In this document: in pieces, positions 51,459 to 58,554 of the stretch
Numbering within the stretch: the first letter of the stretch is position 1
Layout: every line of letters begins with the position of its first letter
Source of the DNA: Chloroflexota bacterium
GTDB lineage: Bacteria > Chloroflexota > Anaerolineae > Anaerolineales > UBA11579
NCBI GenBank assembly: GCA_016191875.1
Contig: JACPVG010000002.1
Span: 50,988-114,987, forward strand
DNA: 64,000 bases
Direction of reading: 5' to 3'
Translations under genes and position numbers: made by a program
The notes under the pieces: model-generated
What the model was told of the DNA's origin: nothing
What the model saw: the letters and a program-made list of their open reading frames with translations, nothing else
The model's database searches: none

Positions 51459-51494
51459 GCGTTCGTCCCCTTAGAGGACGGACGCTTTTTGTTT
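51459..51494 (+). terminator. Regulated terminator of the T-box
   Basis: GCGTTCGTCC (51459-51468), 7-nt loop, GGACGGACGC (51476-51485), TTTTTGTTT. One G-T pair in a 10-bp stem. It would form when the antiterminator is not stabilised by uncharged tRNA-Trp. Confidence 0.85.
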
Positions 51495-51535
51495 AAGCCC
51501 GTGAGTCGTGAACCGAGAATAGAAAGGCAAAGGTC

Positions 51536-51697
51536 ATGAATCCGAATGAGAAACCCACCCAGGAAAACCCGGCAGATCCCGCGCTCGGCGAGGGCAACCT
51601 GATGGCCGTGCAGGAACGCTTGGGCCTGTTCGCCGACCAGCCCGCGGCAGAGCGCATCCTGGCCGCGCTCGAAGAAAAGCCCCTGGCCCTGGTGTGA
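51536..51697 (+). CDS. Small 53-aa protein between the T-box and trpB2
   Basis: ATG at 51536 with AAAGG and AAAGGTC just upstream and stop at 51695-51697. The peptide starts MNPNEKPTQENPADPALGEG and ends ERILAALEEKPLALV: a disordered, Pro/Asn-rich N-terminus and an amphipathic helix at about 24-48. It has no Trp codon, so it is not an attenuator leader peptide. Third codon positions are G/C-rich like real genes here. It is co-transcribed under the T-box with trpB2 (183 nt downstream). The function is unknown and the coding call is tentative. Confidence 0.5.
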   Translation: MNPNEKPTQENPADPALGEGNLMAVQERLGLFADQPAAERILAALEEKPLALV

Positions 51698-51800
51698 GGA
51701 GGCTCGCGATGCGCGTGTTCAGACCACCTTGAAGAGAAGCACGATATTCGTGAGCAGAACCTCGAGAGCCGGTATCCGAATCCCCGGCCTCCTGACGAAA

Positions 51801-51860
51801 TCCCGAATATCGAATAACGAATATCGGAATCGAGCAACCAATAACCAGTTACGAATTACC
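51801..51860. repeat. CGAATATCGAATAACG word repeat upstream of trpB2
   Basis: A run of 7-9 base words: CCCGAATATCGAATAACG, AATATCGGAATCGAG, AACCAATAACCAGTTACG, AATTACC. The reverse complement shares the order ATTCG words then GTAACTGGT with the run at 36738-36772. It lies in the leader directly before the trpB2 ribosome site. Confidence 0.7.
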
Positions 51861-51880
51861 GCATTTGTGGAGAAGAAGAA

Positions 51881-53272
51881 ATGAGCAACCAGGACGCCAC
51901 CAAATTCCTGCTGAGCGAGAGCGATCTCCCGAAGCAGTGGTACAACATCAACGCCGACCTGCCCGTGCCGCCCCAGCCGGTGCTGCATCCGGGCACGCAG
52001 GAGCCGGTCACGCCGGACTTCCTCGCCGTGCTGTTCCCGATGGAACTCATCATGCAGGAGGTCAGCGCCGAGCGCTACATCGACATCCCCGAAGAAGTGC
52101 GCGAAATCTACAAACTCTACCGCCCCACCCCGCTGCTGCGCGCCCGGCGGCTGGAGAAAGCGCTGGACACCCCCGCGCACATCTACTACAAGTATGAGGG
52201 TGTATCCCCGGCAGGCAGCCACAAGCCGAACACCGCCATCCCGCAGGCGTTCTACAACAAGGCCGCCGGGACCAAGGCGCTCACCACCGAGACCGGCGCC
52301 GGCCAGTGGGGTTCGGCGCTGGCGCTGGCCTGCAACTTCTTCGATCTGGCGCTGGAAGTCTACATGGTCAAGGTCTCCTACCAGCAGAAGCCCTACCGGC
52401 GCGTGCTGATGGAAACCTTCGGGGCCGAGGTGTTCGCCAGCCCCACCAACCGCACGAACTACGGCCGCTCGGTGCTGGAGCAGGACGCCGACAACCCCGG
52501 CTCGCTGGGCATCGCCATCTCCGAGGCGGTGGAAGCGGCGGCCTCGTCCAACGGGGCCAAGAAGTACAGCCTCGGCTCGGTGCTCGGGCATGTGCTGATG
52601 CACCAGTCCGTCATCGGCGAGGAAGCCCTCAAGCAGATGGACCTGGCCGGCGAATACCCGGACGTGGTCATCGGCTGCGTGGGCGGCGGCTCGAATTTCT
52701 CCGGCATCGCCTACCCCTTCCTGCGCCAGAACCTGCGCGACGGCCAGCGCACGCGCCTGCTGGCGGTGGAACCCACCGCCGCGCCCTCGCTCACCAAAGG
52801 CGTGTACGCCTTCGACTATGGCGACACCGCCCGCACCGCGCCCATCGTGCGCATGCACACGCTCGGCCATTCGTTCGTGCCCGCGCCCATCCACGCCGGC
52901 GGCCTGCGCTACCACGGCATGGCCCCCAGCCTGTGCGCCCTGTACGACGCCGGCTACATCGAGGCGCGCGCCGTGCCGCAGGTGCCGACCTTCGAGGCCG
53001 CGGCCCAGTTCGCCCGCGCCGAGGGCATCCTGCCCGCTCCGGAATCGGCGCACGCCATCCGCGCCGCGATCGACGAGGCTCTGGACGCTAAAGAGAAAGG
53101 CGAAAAGCGCGTCATCCTGTTCAACCTCTCCGGCCACGGCCATTTCGACCTGGGCGCCTACGAGAACTTCCTGGCCGGCAACCTGGAGAATTACGAATAC
53201 CCGGCCGCCCGGGTGAAAGCCGCCCTGGCCGACCTGCCTAAAGTGAACCTGCCTGAACCTGCCGTAGGCTGA
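51881..53272 (+). CDS. trpB: TrpB2-type tryptophan synthase beta chain
   Basis: 463 residues, the longer TrpB2 class. PLP enzyme that condenses indole and serine to tryptophan. Motifs: [16 protein letters not shown], the Schiff-base Lys K115 in [26 protein letters not shown], the phosphate-binding [18 protein letters not shown], and [13 protein letters not shown] near the C-terminus, a TrpB2-type stretch absent from TrpB1. No trpA is adjacent, as is common for TrpB2. The tryptophan T-box upstream independently supports the function. GGAGAAGAAGAA precedes the ATG. The stop overlaps a triloop hairpin. Confidence 0.95.
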   Translation: MSNQDATKFLLSESDLPKQWYNINADLPVPPQPVLHPGTQEPVTPDFLAVLFPMELIMQEVSAERYIDIPEEVREIYKLYRPTPLLRARRLEKALDTPAHIYYKYEGVSPAGSHKPNTAIPQAFYNKAAGTKALTTETGAGQWGSALALACNFFDLALEVYMVKVSYQQKPYRRVLMETFGAEVFASPTNRTNYGRSVLEQDADNPGSLGIAISEAVEAAASSNGAKKYSLGSVLGHVLMHQSVIGEEALKQMDLAGEYPDVVIGCVGGGSNFSGIAYPFLRQNLRDGQRTRLLAVEPTAAPSLTKGVYAFDYGDTARTAPIVRMHTLGHSFVPAPIHAGGLRYHGMAPSLCALYDAGYIEARAVPQVPTFEAAAQFARAEGILPAPESAHAIRAAIDEALDAKEKGEKRVILFNLSGHGHFDLGAYENFLAGNLENYEYPAARVKAALADLPKVNLPEPAVG

Positions 53273-53289
53273 GATTGCTTCGCAATCTC
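53271..53289. repeat. Triloop hairpin overlapping the trpB2 stop codon
   Basis: GAGATTGC, loop TTC, GCAATCTC. The stop TGA occupies 53270-53272, so the hairpin begins within it. The loop is the same as in 11385-11401 (GAGTTGC-TTC-GCAACTC). Confidence 0.75.
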
Positions 53290-53310
53290 CATTCACCGCT
53301 TTCTCCTCCA

Positions 53311-53347
53311 GTGGGGGCGTCGGCAGCCGCCCCCACCCGTCCTTTTC
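53311..53347 (+). terminator. Terminator-like hairpin after trpB2
   Basis: GTGGGGGCG (53311-53319), 8-nt loop, CGCCCCCAC (53328-53336), then CCGTCCTTTTCC. A second hairpin, CGGCCCG / CGGGCCG followed by TTTGC, lies at 53366-53393. Confidence 0.65.
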
Positions 53348-53403
53348 CCTCTCTCCTTGTGCATTCGGCCCGCTTCCTCCCGGCGGGCCGTTTGCATTGC
53401 CGG

Positions 53404-53432
53404 TTGACTTGCCTTGGCAAAACCCGTACTAT
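53404..53432 (+). promoter_or_regulatory. Promoter with a dyad in the spacer
   Basis: TTGACT (53404-53409), 17 nt, TACTAT (53427-53432). The spacer contains TTGCC-TT-GGCAA, a possible operator for a repressor. Start codon at 53462. Confidence 0.6.
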
Positions 53433-53461
53433 GGGAAAACCCTGTCTGTGGAGGAGCGAGG

Positions 53462-54106
53462 ATGAAATCGACTACAGTTCGATCTGGCCTGACCGGTTTC
53501 TGGCTGTTGGGGAGCATCGTATTGATGTCTCTGTTCGCGGGCGCGGCGCAGCTGCTCGGCCCGTTGGGGCAGAACGCAGAACTCGCCGCGCAGGTGCTGC
53601 TGTTTGGGCTGGCCTTTGGTCTACCGGCGGCGCGCTGGGGCAGCGCCCTGGCGCGTTTGCACAATCTGGAGTCGCCGCGCCGCTATGGCTGGGCGGCGGC
53701 ACTGGCCTATGGCATCACCATCGGCGTGTGCGTGGTGTATCTCAATCACGTCGAAGCGACCATCCAGATTCTGCTGATGCGCAGCAACCTTGAGATTCAC
53801 CAGTTGTACACCCTGCTGTTCGTGGGCGTCACGGCGGTCTCGGCGCTGGTCACCGGGCTGGCGCTGGGCGCGGCGGCGCGCGATGCGCGGCTGGCCCTCC
53901 GGCTCGGGCTGTGGGGCGGCCTGGGAGCCGGGGCCGCGTTTCTGCTGGTCGTCCTGCTCATGGATTTCGGCCTCGGCTACCGCGTTGGCGCGCCGGGGGC
54001 GGAGCAGCGCGCCACCATGATTACGGTGACGCTGGTGGGCATGGTCGCCGCGGCGTTCTTCGGCAGCGCCGCACTGGGGCGGGTGCTGTCGCGGCGTACA
54101 CCATAG
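53462..54106 (+). CDS. Six-helix membrane protein of unknown function
   Basis: 214 residues from the ATG at 53462 (GAGGAGCGAGG just upstream). Six hydrophobic helices: GFWLLGSIVLMSLFAGAAQLL, LAAQVLLFGLAFGLPAA, WAAALAYGITIGVCVVYLNH, LYTLLFVGVTAVSALVTGLALG, LGLWGGLGAGAAFLLVVLLMD, MITVTLVGMVAAAFFGSAAL. No family recognised. The SUMF1-fold membrane protein gene begins 8 nt after its stop, so the two are one operon driven by the promoter at 53404. Both may work in one membrane complex. Confidence 0.75.
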   Translation: MKSTTVRSGLTGFWLLGSIVLMSLFAGAAQLLGPLGQNAELAAQVLLFGLAFGLPAARWGSALARLHNLESPRRYGWAAALAYGITIGVCVVYLNHVEATIQILLMRSNLEIHQLYTLLFVGVTAVSALVTGLALGAAARDARLALRLGLWGGLGAGAAFLLVVLLMDFGLGYRVGAPGAEQRATMITVTLVGMVAAAFFGSAALGRVLSRRTP

Positions 54107-54114
54107 ATAGCGTC

Positions 54115-55560
54115 GTGAGAAACATCCGCATCCCCGCCATCCTGGGCGGCGCGCTGGCTCTGCTGCTTTCTGTGCCGTTCGCGGCGGCGTATTCACTTGC
54201 TTATGGCGATTGGGGCGCGGCGCACATGATTCGCCTCGGCATCGCGCTCGACCCGTTGCTGAGTTTTCACCGTTCCAACGAAGCCGTCTACCGCACCTAT
54301 GGCCAGGTGTTCGCGCTGGTGCACCCGTTGTTGTTCATCGCCGCGCGCAACTGGTTCAAATTGCACCCGCCCCAGACCGGCCGCGAGCGCCGGGCGCGCA
54401 GCCTGCTGCTGTGGGGCGGCGGACTGGCCGCGTTGGGCGTGGTGGCTGATTACTTCAGTTACGACACCTGGCTCAACACGTTGTTTATCTTCGAGTGGAT
54501 CGGCTGCCTGGTACTGTGGGCCGGGTGTTTCATCTTCGGGCGCGCCCTGCTGGAGAACGGCCAGATGCCGCGCTGGGCGGCGCGCTTGTTCCTGCTCTCG
54601 TTTCTCGTTTCAATCGCTGCCACGTTTGCCCTGGCGCACTTCCCCAGCGGCCCTACGTTCGGGTACGCGCTGGCCTGGCTCACCTGGGCGGTCGACTGGG
54701 GCGCGCTGTGGCGCGGCATCCGGTCGCCGCGCCTCTGGCTGGCGGCGCTGAGCGTGCTGGCAATTGCCCTGGCCGCGGCGTGGATTTCCGGCGCCCAGAC
54801 CGAAAGCGAACGCGAAAACGCTGTGGCCCTCGCCCGGCAGGGTGTGATCCACAACGCCGGCTGGCAGCCGTTCATCGCCGGGTTCGATGCTATCGAGATG
54901 GCGCTCGTCCCGGCCGGATGTTTCAGCATGGGCAGCACGCCGGAGCAGCTGGTCGTTGCGCAAGAATCCTGCGACAGGTACTACAGCGTTTACGGCTGCA
55001 AAGCATCCTTCGAGGACGAGACGCCCGCCTACGAAGTATGTTTCGACCGGCCCTTCTGGATCGACGTGAACGAAGTGACCAACGCCGCCTACGGCGGGGT
55101 ATACGAGGGCAAGAACTGGCGCGCCGGGAACTGGCCGCGCGAGACGGTGACCTGGGCGGAGGCCGTTGCCTTCTGCGCCGCGCGCGGGGCGCGCCTGCCC
55201 AGCGAGGCCGAGTGGGAATACGCCGCCCGCGGGCCGGATAGCCTGATCTATCCCTGGGGCGATGAGTTCGTGCGCGAGAACGTGCTGTGGTTTTCGCTGG
55301 TCTTGCAACCTGCGGGCAGTTACCCGGCCGGCGCGTCGTGGGTGGGGGCGGAGGACCTGAGCGGCAGCATCGCCGAATGGGTGGACGGCTGGTATGCCCC
55401 TTATCCGTCAGACCCCGCCGTCACGGGCAACCTGCGCCTCACCCGCGGCGGGGATTGGTTCGCTCACGCCTCCTACGAGCTGCGCAGCGCCAGCCGCTTC
55501 ACCCGCGACCCGGAGTTTGCTTCCACCGCTGTGGGCTTCCGTTGCGCGGCGGATTCGTGA
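54115..55560 (+). CDS. Membrane protein with C-terminal formylglycine-enzyme-like (SUMF1) domain
   Basis: 481 residues from the GTG at 54115; a longer in-frame extension overlaps the previous gene and is rejected. The first about 235 residues contain seven membrane helices. A FGE/SUMF1 fold follows from about residue 255: VPAGCFSMGS, DETPAYEVCFDRPFWIDVNEVTNAAY, TWAEAVAFCAARGARLPSEAEWEYAARG, SGSIAEWVDGWY, LRLTRGGDWFAHASYELRSASRF and VGFRCA. The Cys pair that binds copper in true formylglycine-generating enzymes is not evident (the C-terminal block has no Cys before VGFRC), so sulfatase maturation is unlikely; it may bind or modify another ligand. Confidence 0.85.
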   Translation: MRNIRIPAILGGALALLLSVPFAAAYSLAYGDWGAAHMIRLGIALDPLLSFHRSNEAVYRTYGQVFALVHPLLFIAARNWFKLHPPQTGRERRARSLLLWGGGLAALGVVADYFSYDTWLNTLFIFEWIGCLVLWAGCFIFGRALLENGQMPRWAARLFLLSFLVSIAATFALAHFPSGPTFGYALAWLTWAVDWGALWRGIRSPRLWLAALSVLAIALAAAWISGAQTESERENAVALARQGVIHNAGWQPFIAGFDAIEMALVPAGCFSMGSTPEQLVVAQESCDRYYSVYGCKASFEDETPAYEVCFDRPFWIDVNEVTNAAYGGVYEGKNWRAGNWPRETVTWAEAVAFCAARGARLPSEAEWEYAARGPDSLIYPWGDEFVRENVLWFSLVLQPAGSYPAGASWVGAEDLSGSIAEWVDGWYAPYPSDPAVTGNLRLTRGGDWFAHASYELRSASRFTRDPEFASTAVGFRCAADS

Positions 55561-55574
55561 GATTACGATAGCGG

Positions 55575-55617
55575 GGGTACGGCGAAAGTTGCGTAGCAAC
55601 TCACGTGTCCCTACTCT
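55575..55617. repeat. Degenerate palindrome with AGTTGC-GTA-GCAACT core
   Basis: A perfect 6-bp triloop hairpin (55587-55601) sits between GGGGTACG and TGTCCCTAC, weak remnants of the GTAGGGG / CCCCTAC arms. Located between convergent genes. Confidence 0.5.
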
Positions 55618-55626
55618 CTGGCAATG

Positions 55627-56697
55627 CTACGGCCGCCAGCCCACCATTCCGCTGAACATCACCATCCCTTTGAGCAGGAAGGTCACTTCCCCGCTGGCGA
55701 GGTTCACCAGGAATAGCCCCTGGTCGCTGGTCGAGAGCAGCCATTCACCATCCGGCGAGAGCGCGCCGTGCAGCACGGAAGTTTCCATGTCGGTCAGCTG
55801 CTCCGGCTCGCCGCCGGCCACGGGCATGCGCCACCAGTTGTAGGCCGCGCCGTGGGCATGGGCGCTGCGCACGCCCCAGGGATCCCAGCCGCCGGAATCG
55901 TCCTCATCCTCTTCGGCATGGGGCAGAGTGAAGTACACCCACTGGCCGTCCGGTGAGAAGACCGGGGCGTCGGTCATCGGATACAGTTCCGGGTCGAGCA
56001 ACGGACGCGGGTCGCGGCCATCTGCGCTGGCGATATACAGAGGCGTGTCCGTCGAATCCGGGCGCGAAACCAGGTAGGCCAGCCACTGGCCGTCGGGAGA
56101 GAGCGCCGGGCGAATGGCGTTTTCGGCAAGGATCTCCGGCTCGCCGTCCGGATAGGCGCGGCGCTCGATCTGGAAGATGAACGGCTGGGAGGCGTCCGTT
56201 CCCAGGGCGCGGTAGTGGGTATAGACGACGCTCTCGCCATCCGGCGACCAGGCCGGATGCAGATACGACTCGGTCTCCGTCTCGCTCAGGCCGACCCACT
56301 GCTCAAGTTCTCCAGAATCGGGGAGCGTATACAAGCCGGAGAGGCCGCTCTGCAGGCCGCCTGCCGGCGGCGGGGCGTAGGCCAGCAGAGTGGGCGCGCC
56401 GCCCGTCCCGGCCGCCAGTCCGTTAAGGCGGATGTTGGCCGGAGAGGTGAACAACAGCGTCACCGCGCCGCTCGCCATGTCAATCTGGGCGACTTCCAGT
56501 TTGTCCGTCAGCACCACCGCCAGAGTGACGGTGCCAGCCGGGCCGTCCAGCGCCGCCAGGGCGGGCAGGCTGGCGAGGCCTTCCAGCGTCTGCACCGAGG
56601 GCAGGTTGGGGTCGGACGTGGCAGCCGGTGAACAGCCCGCCAATACAGCCAGCACGAGCAGGACGCAAGAAAAGAGGAGTGGGGAACGATGATTCAT
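55627..56697 (-). CDS. TolB/WD40-like beta-propeller lipoprotein
   Basis: 356 residues from the ATG at 56697 (AGGAG 6 nt upstream). Signal peptide and lipobox VLAGC, then repeated blades with the TolB-type SPDG motif: PAWSPDGESVVYT, PALSPDGQWLAYLV, PVFSPDGQWVYFTL, GALSPDGEWLLSTS. Such propellers bind proteins or ligands at the cell surface. It lies 38 nt downstream of the metal ABC permease on the same strand, so it may be the last gene of that operon and serve as an accessory surface protein. An Asp/Glu-rich loop (HAEEDEDDSGG) could bind cations. Confidence 0.85.
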   Translation of the reverse strand: MNHRSPLLFSCVLLVLAVLAGCSPAATSDPNLPSVQTLEGLASLPALAALDGPAGTVTLAVVLTDKLEVAQIDMASGAVTLLFTSPANIRLNGLAAGTGGAPTLLAYAPPPAGGLQSGLSGLYTLPDSGELEQWVGLSETETESYLHPAWSPDGESVVYTHYRALGTDASQPFIFQIERRAYPDGEPEILAENAIRPALSPDGQWLAYLVSRPDSTDTPLYIASADGRDPRPLLDPELYPMTDAPVFSPDGQWVYFTLPHAEEDEDDSGGWDPWGVRSAHAHGAAYNWWRMPVAGGEPEQLTDMETSVLHGALSPDGEWLLSTSDQGLFLVNLASGEVTFLLKGMVMFSGMVGWRP

Positions 56698-56735
56698 GAT
56701 GTCTCCTTGAATTTTTAGTGAGTTCATTTGCAGGG

Positions 56736-57587
56736 TCACCCTGCTGCCTGCCTGCGGGCGCGCCCGGCCTGGAAGGCCCAGGCCAGCAGGAAGCAGGCGG
56801 TGCACACCAGCACGATGGCCGCGCCCGAAGCGATGCTGGCGTAGAACGACAGATACAGCCCGGCCACGCCGGAGAAGGCCGCCACCCCTGCCGCCACAGT
56901 CATCATCCAGTGCAGGCGGTGGGTGAGCAGGCTGGCGGTGGCCGCCGGGGTAACGAGCATCGCCACCATCAGCGCGATGCCGACGGTTTGCAGGGCGATG
57001 ACGATGGTGAGCGCGATCAGCACCAGCAGCATATTTTCGAGCAGGTTGGTCGGCAGGCGCAGGGTGGCCGCCAGCCGCGTATCGAACGATAGCACCATGA
57101 ATTCTTTGTAGAAGGCCAGGAGGGTCAGCGTCACCAGCGCGCCCAGCCCGCCGATGAGCCACAGGTCGCTGGCCGTCACGCCGAGGACGTTGCCGAACAG
57201 GAAGTGCGTCAGGTCGACGGCATACGAGCGGATGCTGGAGATGAGGGCGATACCGAGCGCAAACATGCCGGCGAAGAAGATGCCGATGGCCGAGTCCTCC
57301 TTGATACGCGCGCCGCGCGTCAGCGCGCCGATGCCCAGGGCGGTGAATACCGCCGCCACCAGGCTGCCCCACAGCACCGGCCCGCGCGCCCCGCCGCCCA
57401 GCAGGTAGCCCGCCGCCACGCCCGGTAGGATGGCATGCGGCAGGGCGTCGCCCAAAAAGGCCATGCCGCGCAGCACCACGAACGTGCCGACCAGCGCGCA
57501 GACGATGCCGACCAGCACAGCCGCCAGCAGGCCGCGCTGCATGAAGGTATAGGCCAGGGGGTCGAGCAGCCAGGCGGGCATGGGCAT
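56736..57587 (-). CDS. Metal ABC transporter permease (ZnuB/MntB family)
   Basis: 283 residues, eight or more helices: LLAAVLVGIVCALVGTFVVLRGMAFLGDALPHAILPGVAAGYLLGG is the conserved N-terminus of ABC-3 family permeases, with AIGIFFAGMFALGIALISS, LVLIALTIVIALQTVGIALMVAMLVTPAATASLLTHRL in the second half. It forms the channel for Zn2+ or Mn2+/Fe2+. Its start overlaps the stop of the ATPase gene by 1 nt. It is part of a substrate-binding-ATPase-permease cluster under a Fur-family operator. The metal cannot be fixed from sequence. Confidence 0.93.
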   Translation of the reverse strand: MPMPAWLLDPLAYTFMQRGLLAAVLVGIVCALVGTFVVLRGMAFLGDALPHAILPGVAAGYLLGGGARGPVLWGSLVAAVFTALGIGALTRGARIKEDSAIGIFFAGMFALGIALISSIRSYAVDLTHFLFGNVLGVTASDLWLIGGLGALVTLTLLAFYKEFMVLSFDTRLAATLRLPTNLLENMLLVLIALTIVIALQTVGIALMVAMLVTPAATASLLTHRLHWMMTVAAGVAAFSGVAGLYLSFYASIASGAAIVLVCTACFLLAWAFQAGRARRQAAG

Positions 57588-58429
57588 CAGTGGGCGTGAG
57601 CGGGGTCGTCGTCGCAGCAGGTGTCGTTGAGCACCAGCGTGCCTTCGGGGGTTTCCACCATCTGCAAATGGCCGCCGTAAGCGGCCCGCAGGTGGTCCTC
57701 GGTGAAAACGTCGGGCGGGCGGCCGAAGCCCACCAGCCGCCGGTTGAGCAGCAGCACCCGGTCGAAGCGCCGCGCCGCCAGCCCCAGGTCGTGCATCGCC
57801 ACCAGCACAGTGACGCCGCGCTGTTTCAGCGTTTCAAGGATCTTGAACACTTCGTCCTGGCTCGGCGCGTCCAGCCCGTTGAGCGGTTCGTCCATCATCA
57901 GCAGTTCGGCTTCCTGCGCCAGCGCCTGGGCGATGAACATGCGCTGCTGCTGGCCGCCGGAGAGTTCGCTGATCTGGCGGCCGGCCAGGTCGCCGAGGTT
58001 CACCAGCGCCAGGCACTCGCGCACGATGGCCCATTCCTTCGCTTTCGGGCGGCGGAACAGTCCCAGTTTGCTGACGCGCCCCATCATCACCACGTCCTGC
58101 ACGGTGACCGGGAAACGCCAGTCGACTTCGTTGCGCTGCGGCAGATAGGCGATGCAGATGTGGCCGCGCGGGTCGCTGCCGCGCATCTGGGCCGTGCCGC
58201 GGCTGGGCGGGTGGATGCCGGCGATGACCTTGAACAGCGTGCTTTTGCCCGCCCCGTTGGGCCCCACCACCGCCACCTGTTCGCCGCCGTGCAGTTCGAA
58301 GTCGATGTCTTCGAGAGCGACAACGCCGTTGTAGTTGGCGCGCACGCCGCGCAGGCGCACGAACGGGGCGTCTTCAACGTGTTCTGCGCCGGGGTGGGCG
58401 AGGCTGCGAAAGCGTTCAAGGAGAGACAT
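57587..58429 (-). CDS. Metal ABC transporter ATPase (ZnuC/MntA family)
   Basis: 280 residues. Walker A VVGPNGAGKSTLFKVI, Q-loop CIAYLPQRNEVDWRFPVTV (the DWRFP block is typical of Mn/Zn ABC ATPases), signature ISELSGGQQQRMFIAQAL, Walker B LLMMDEPLNGLD and the switch His in VAMHDLGL. The C-terminal tail is His/Cys/Asp-rich (TCCDDDPAHAH), a possible metal-sensing extension. It precedes the permease gene with 1 nt overlap and follows the binding-lipoprotein gene after a 125-nt gap that carries a long repeat. Confidence 0.95.
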   Translation of the reverse strand: MSLLERFRSLAHPGAEHVEDAPFVRLRGVRANYNGVVALEDIDFELHGGEQVAVVGPNGAGKSTLFKVIAGIHPPSRGTAQMRGSDPRGHICIAYLPQRNEVDWRFPVTVQDVVMMGRVSKLGLFRRPKAKEWAIVRECLALVNLGDLAGRQISELSGGQQQRMFIAQALAQEAELLMMDEPLNGLDAPSQDEVFKILETLKQRGVTVLVAMHDLGLAARRFDRVLLLNRRLVGFGRPPDVFTEDHLRAAYGGHLQMVETPEGTLVLNDTCCDDDPAHAH

Positions 58430-58455
58430 GGGATTTGATTCTACCGCGTCAGGGA

Positions 58456-58548
58456 GAGGTCAATGTGTTAACGAGTGCCGCGTCAACGAGGGTTATACAG
58501 GCTGGTTTGCTTTTCCTCGTTGCCGCGGTGCCACGTTGACCTGTTGAC
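58456..58548. repeat. Long imperfect inverted repeat of GTCAACG words
   Basis: The left arm begins GGTCAATGTGTTAACGAGTG and ends CGTCAACGAGG; the right arm, read in reverse complement, is GTCAACAGGTCAACGTGG, then GGCAACGAGGAAAA. The right arm (58511-58548) matches the element at 45971-46007. It lies between the binding lipoprotein and the ATPase genes. Confidence 0.65.
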
Positions 58549-58554
58549 TTCTGT

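Larger units (their letters stand above)
51140..51494 (+). promoter_or_regulatory. T-box riboswitch, tryptophan-specific
   Basis: A T-box leader senses uncharged tRNA. Stem I marks: GAAGAGGACGAGTAC (about 51169-51183), CAGAGAG (51201-51207), GGTGAGAG (51217-51224), then specifier codon TGG at 51250-51252 in AGAATGGACCTCGGAG, the usual context in which the codon is followed by a purine. The T-box motif AACCGGGGTGGCACCACGG is at 51428-51446; its bulge TGGC would pair with a GCCA tRNA end, as expected for tRNA-Trp with G73. The final terminator stem GCGTTCGTCC / GGACGGACGC (51459-51485) plus U-run completes the classic switch. Downstream lies trpB2, so low Trp-tRNA charging should raise tryptophan synthesis. 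Confidence 0.92.

Noticed and set aside
55627..57372. A 581-codon version of the propeller lipoprotein
   Set aside because: The upstream part is an out-of-frame reading of the ABC permease gene; the lipoprotein signal begins at 56697.
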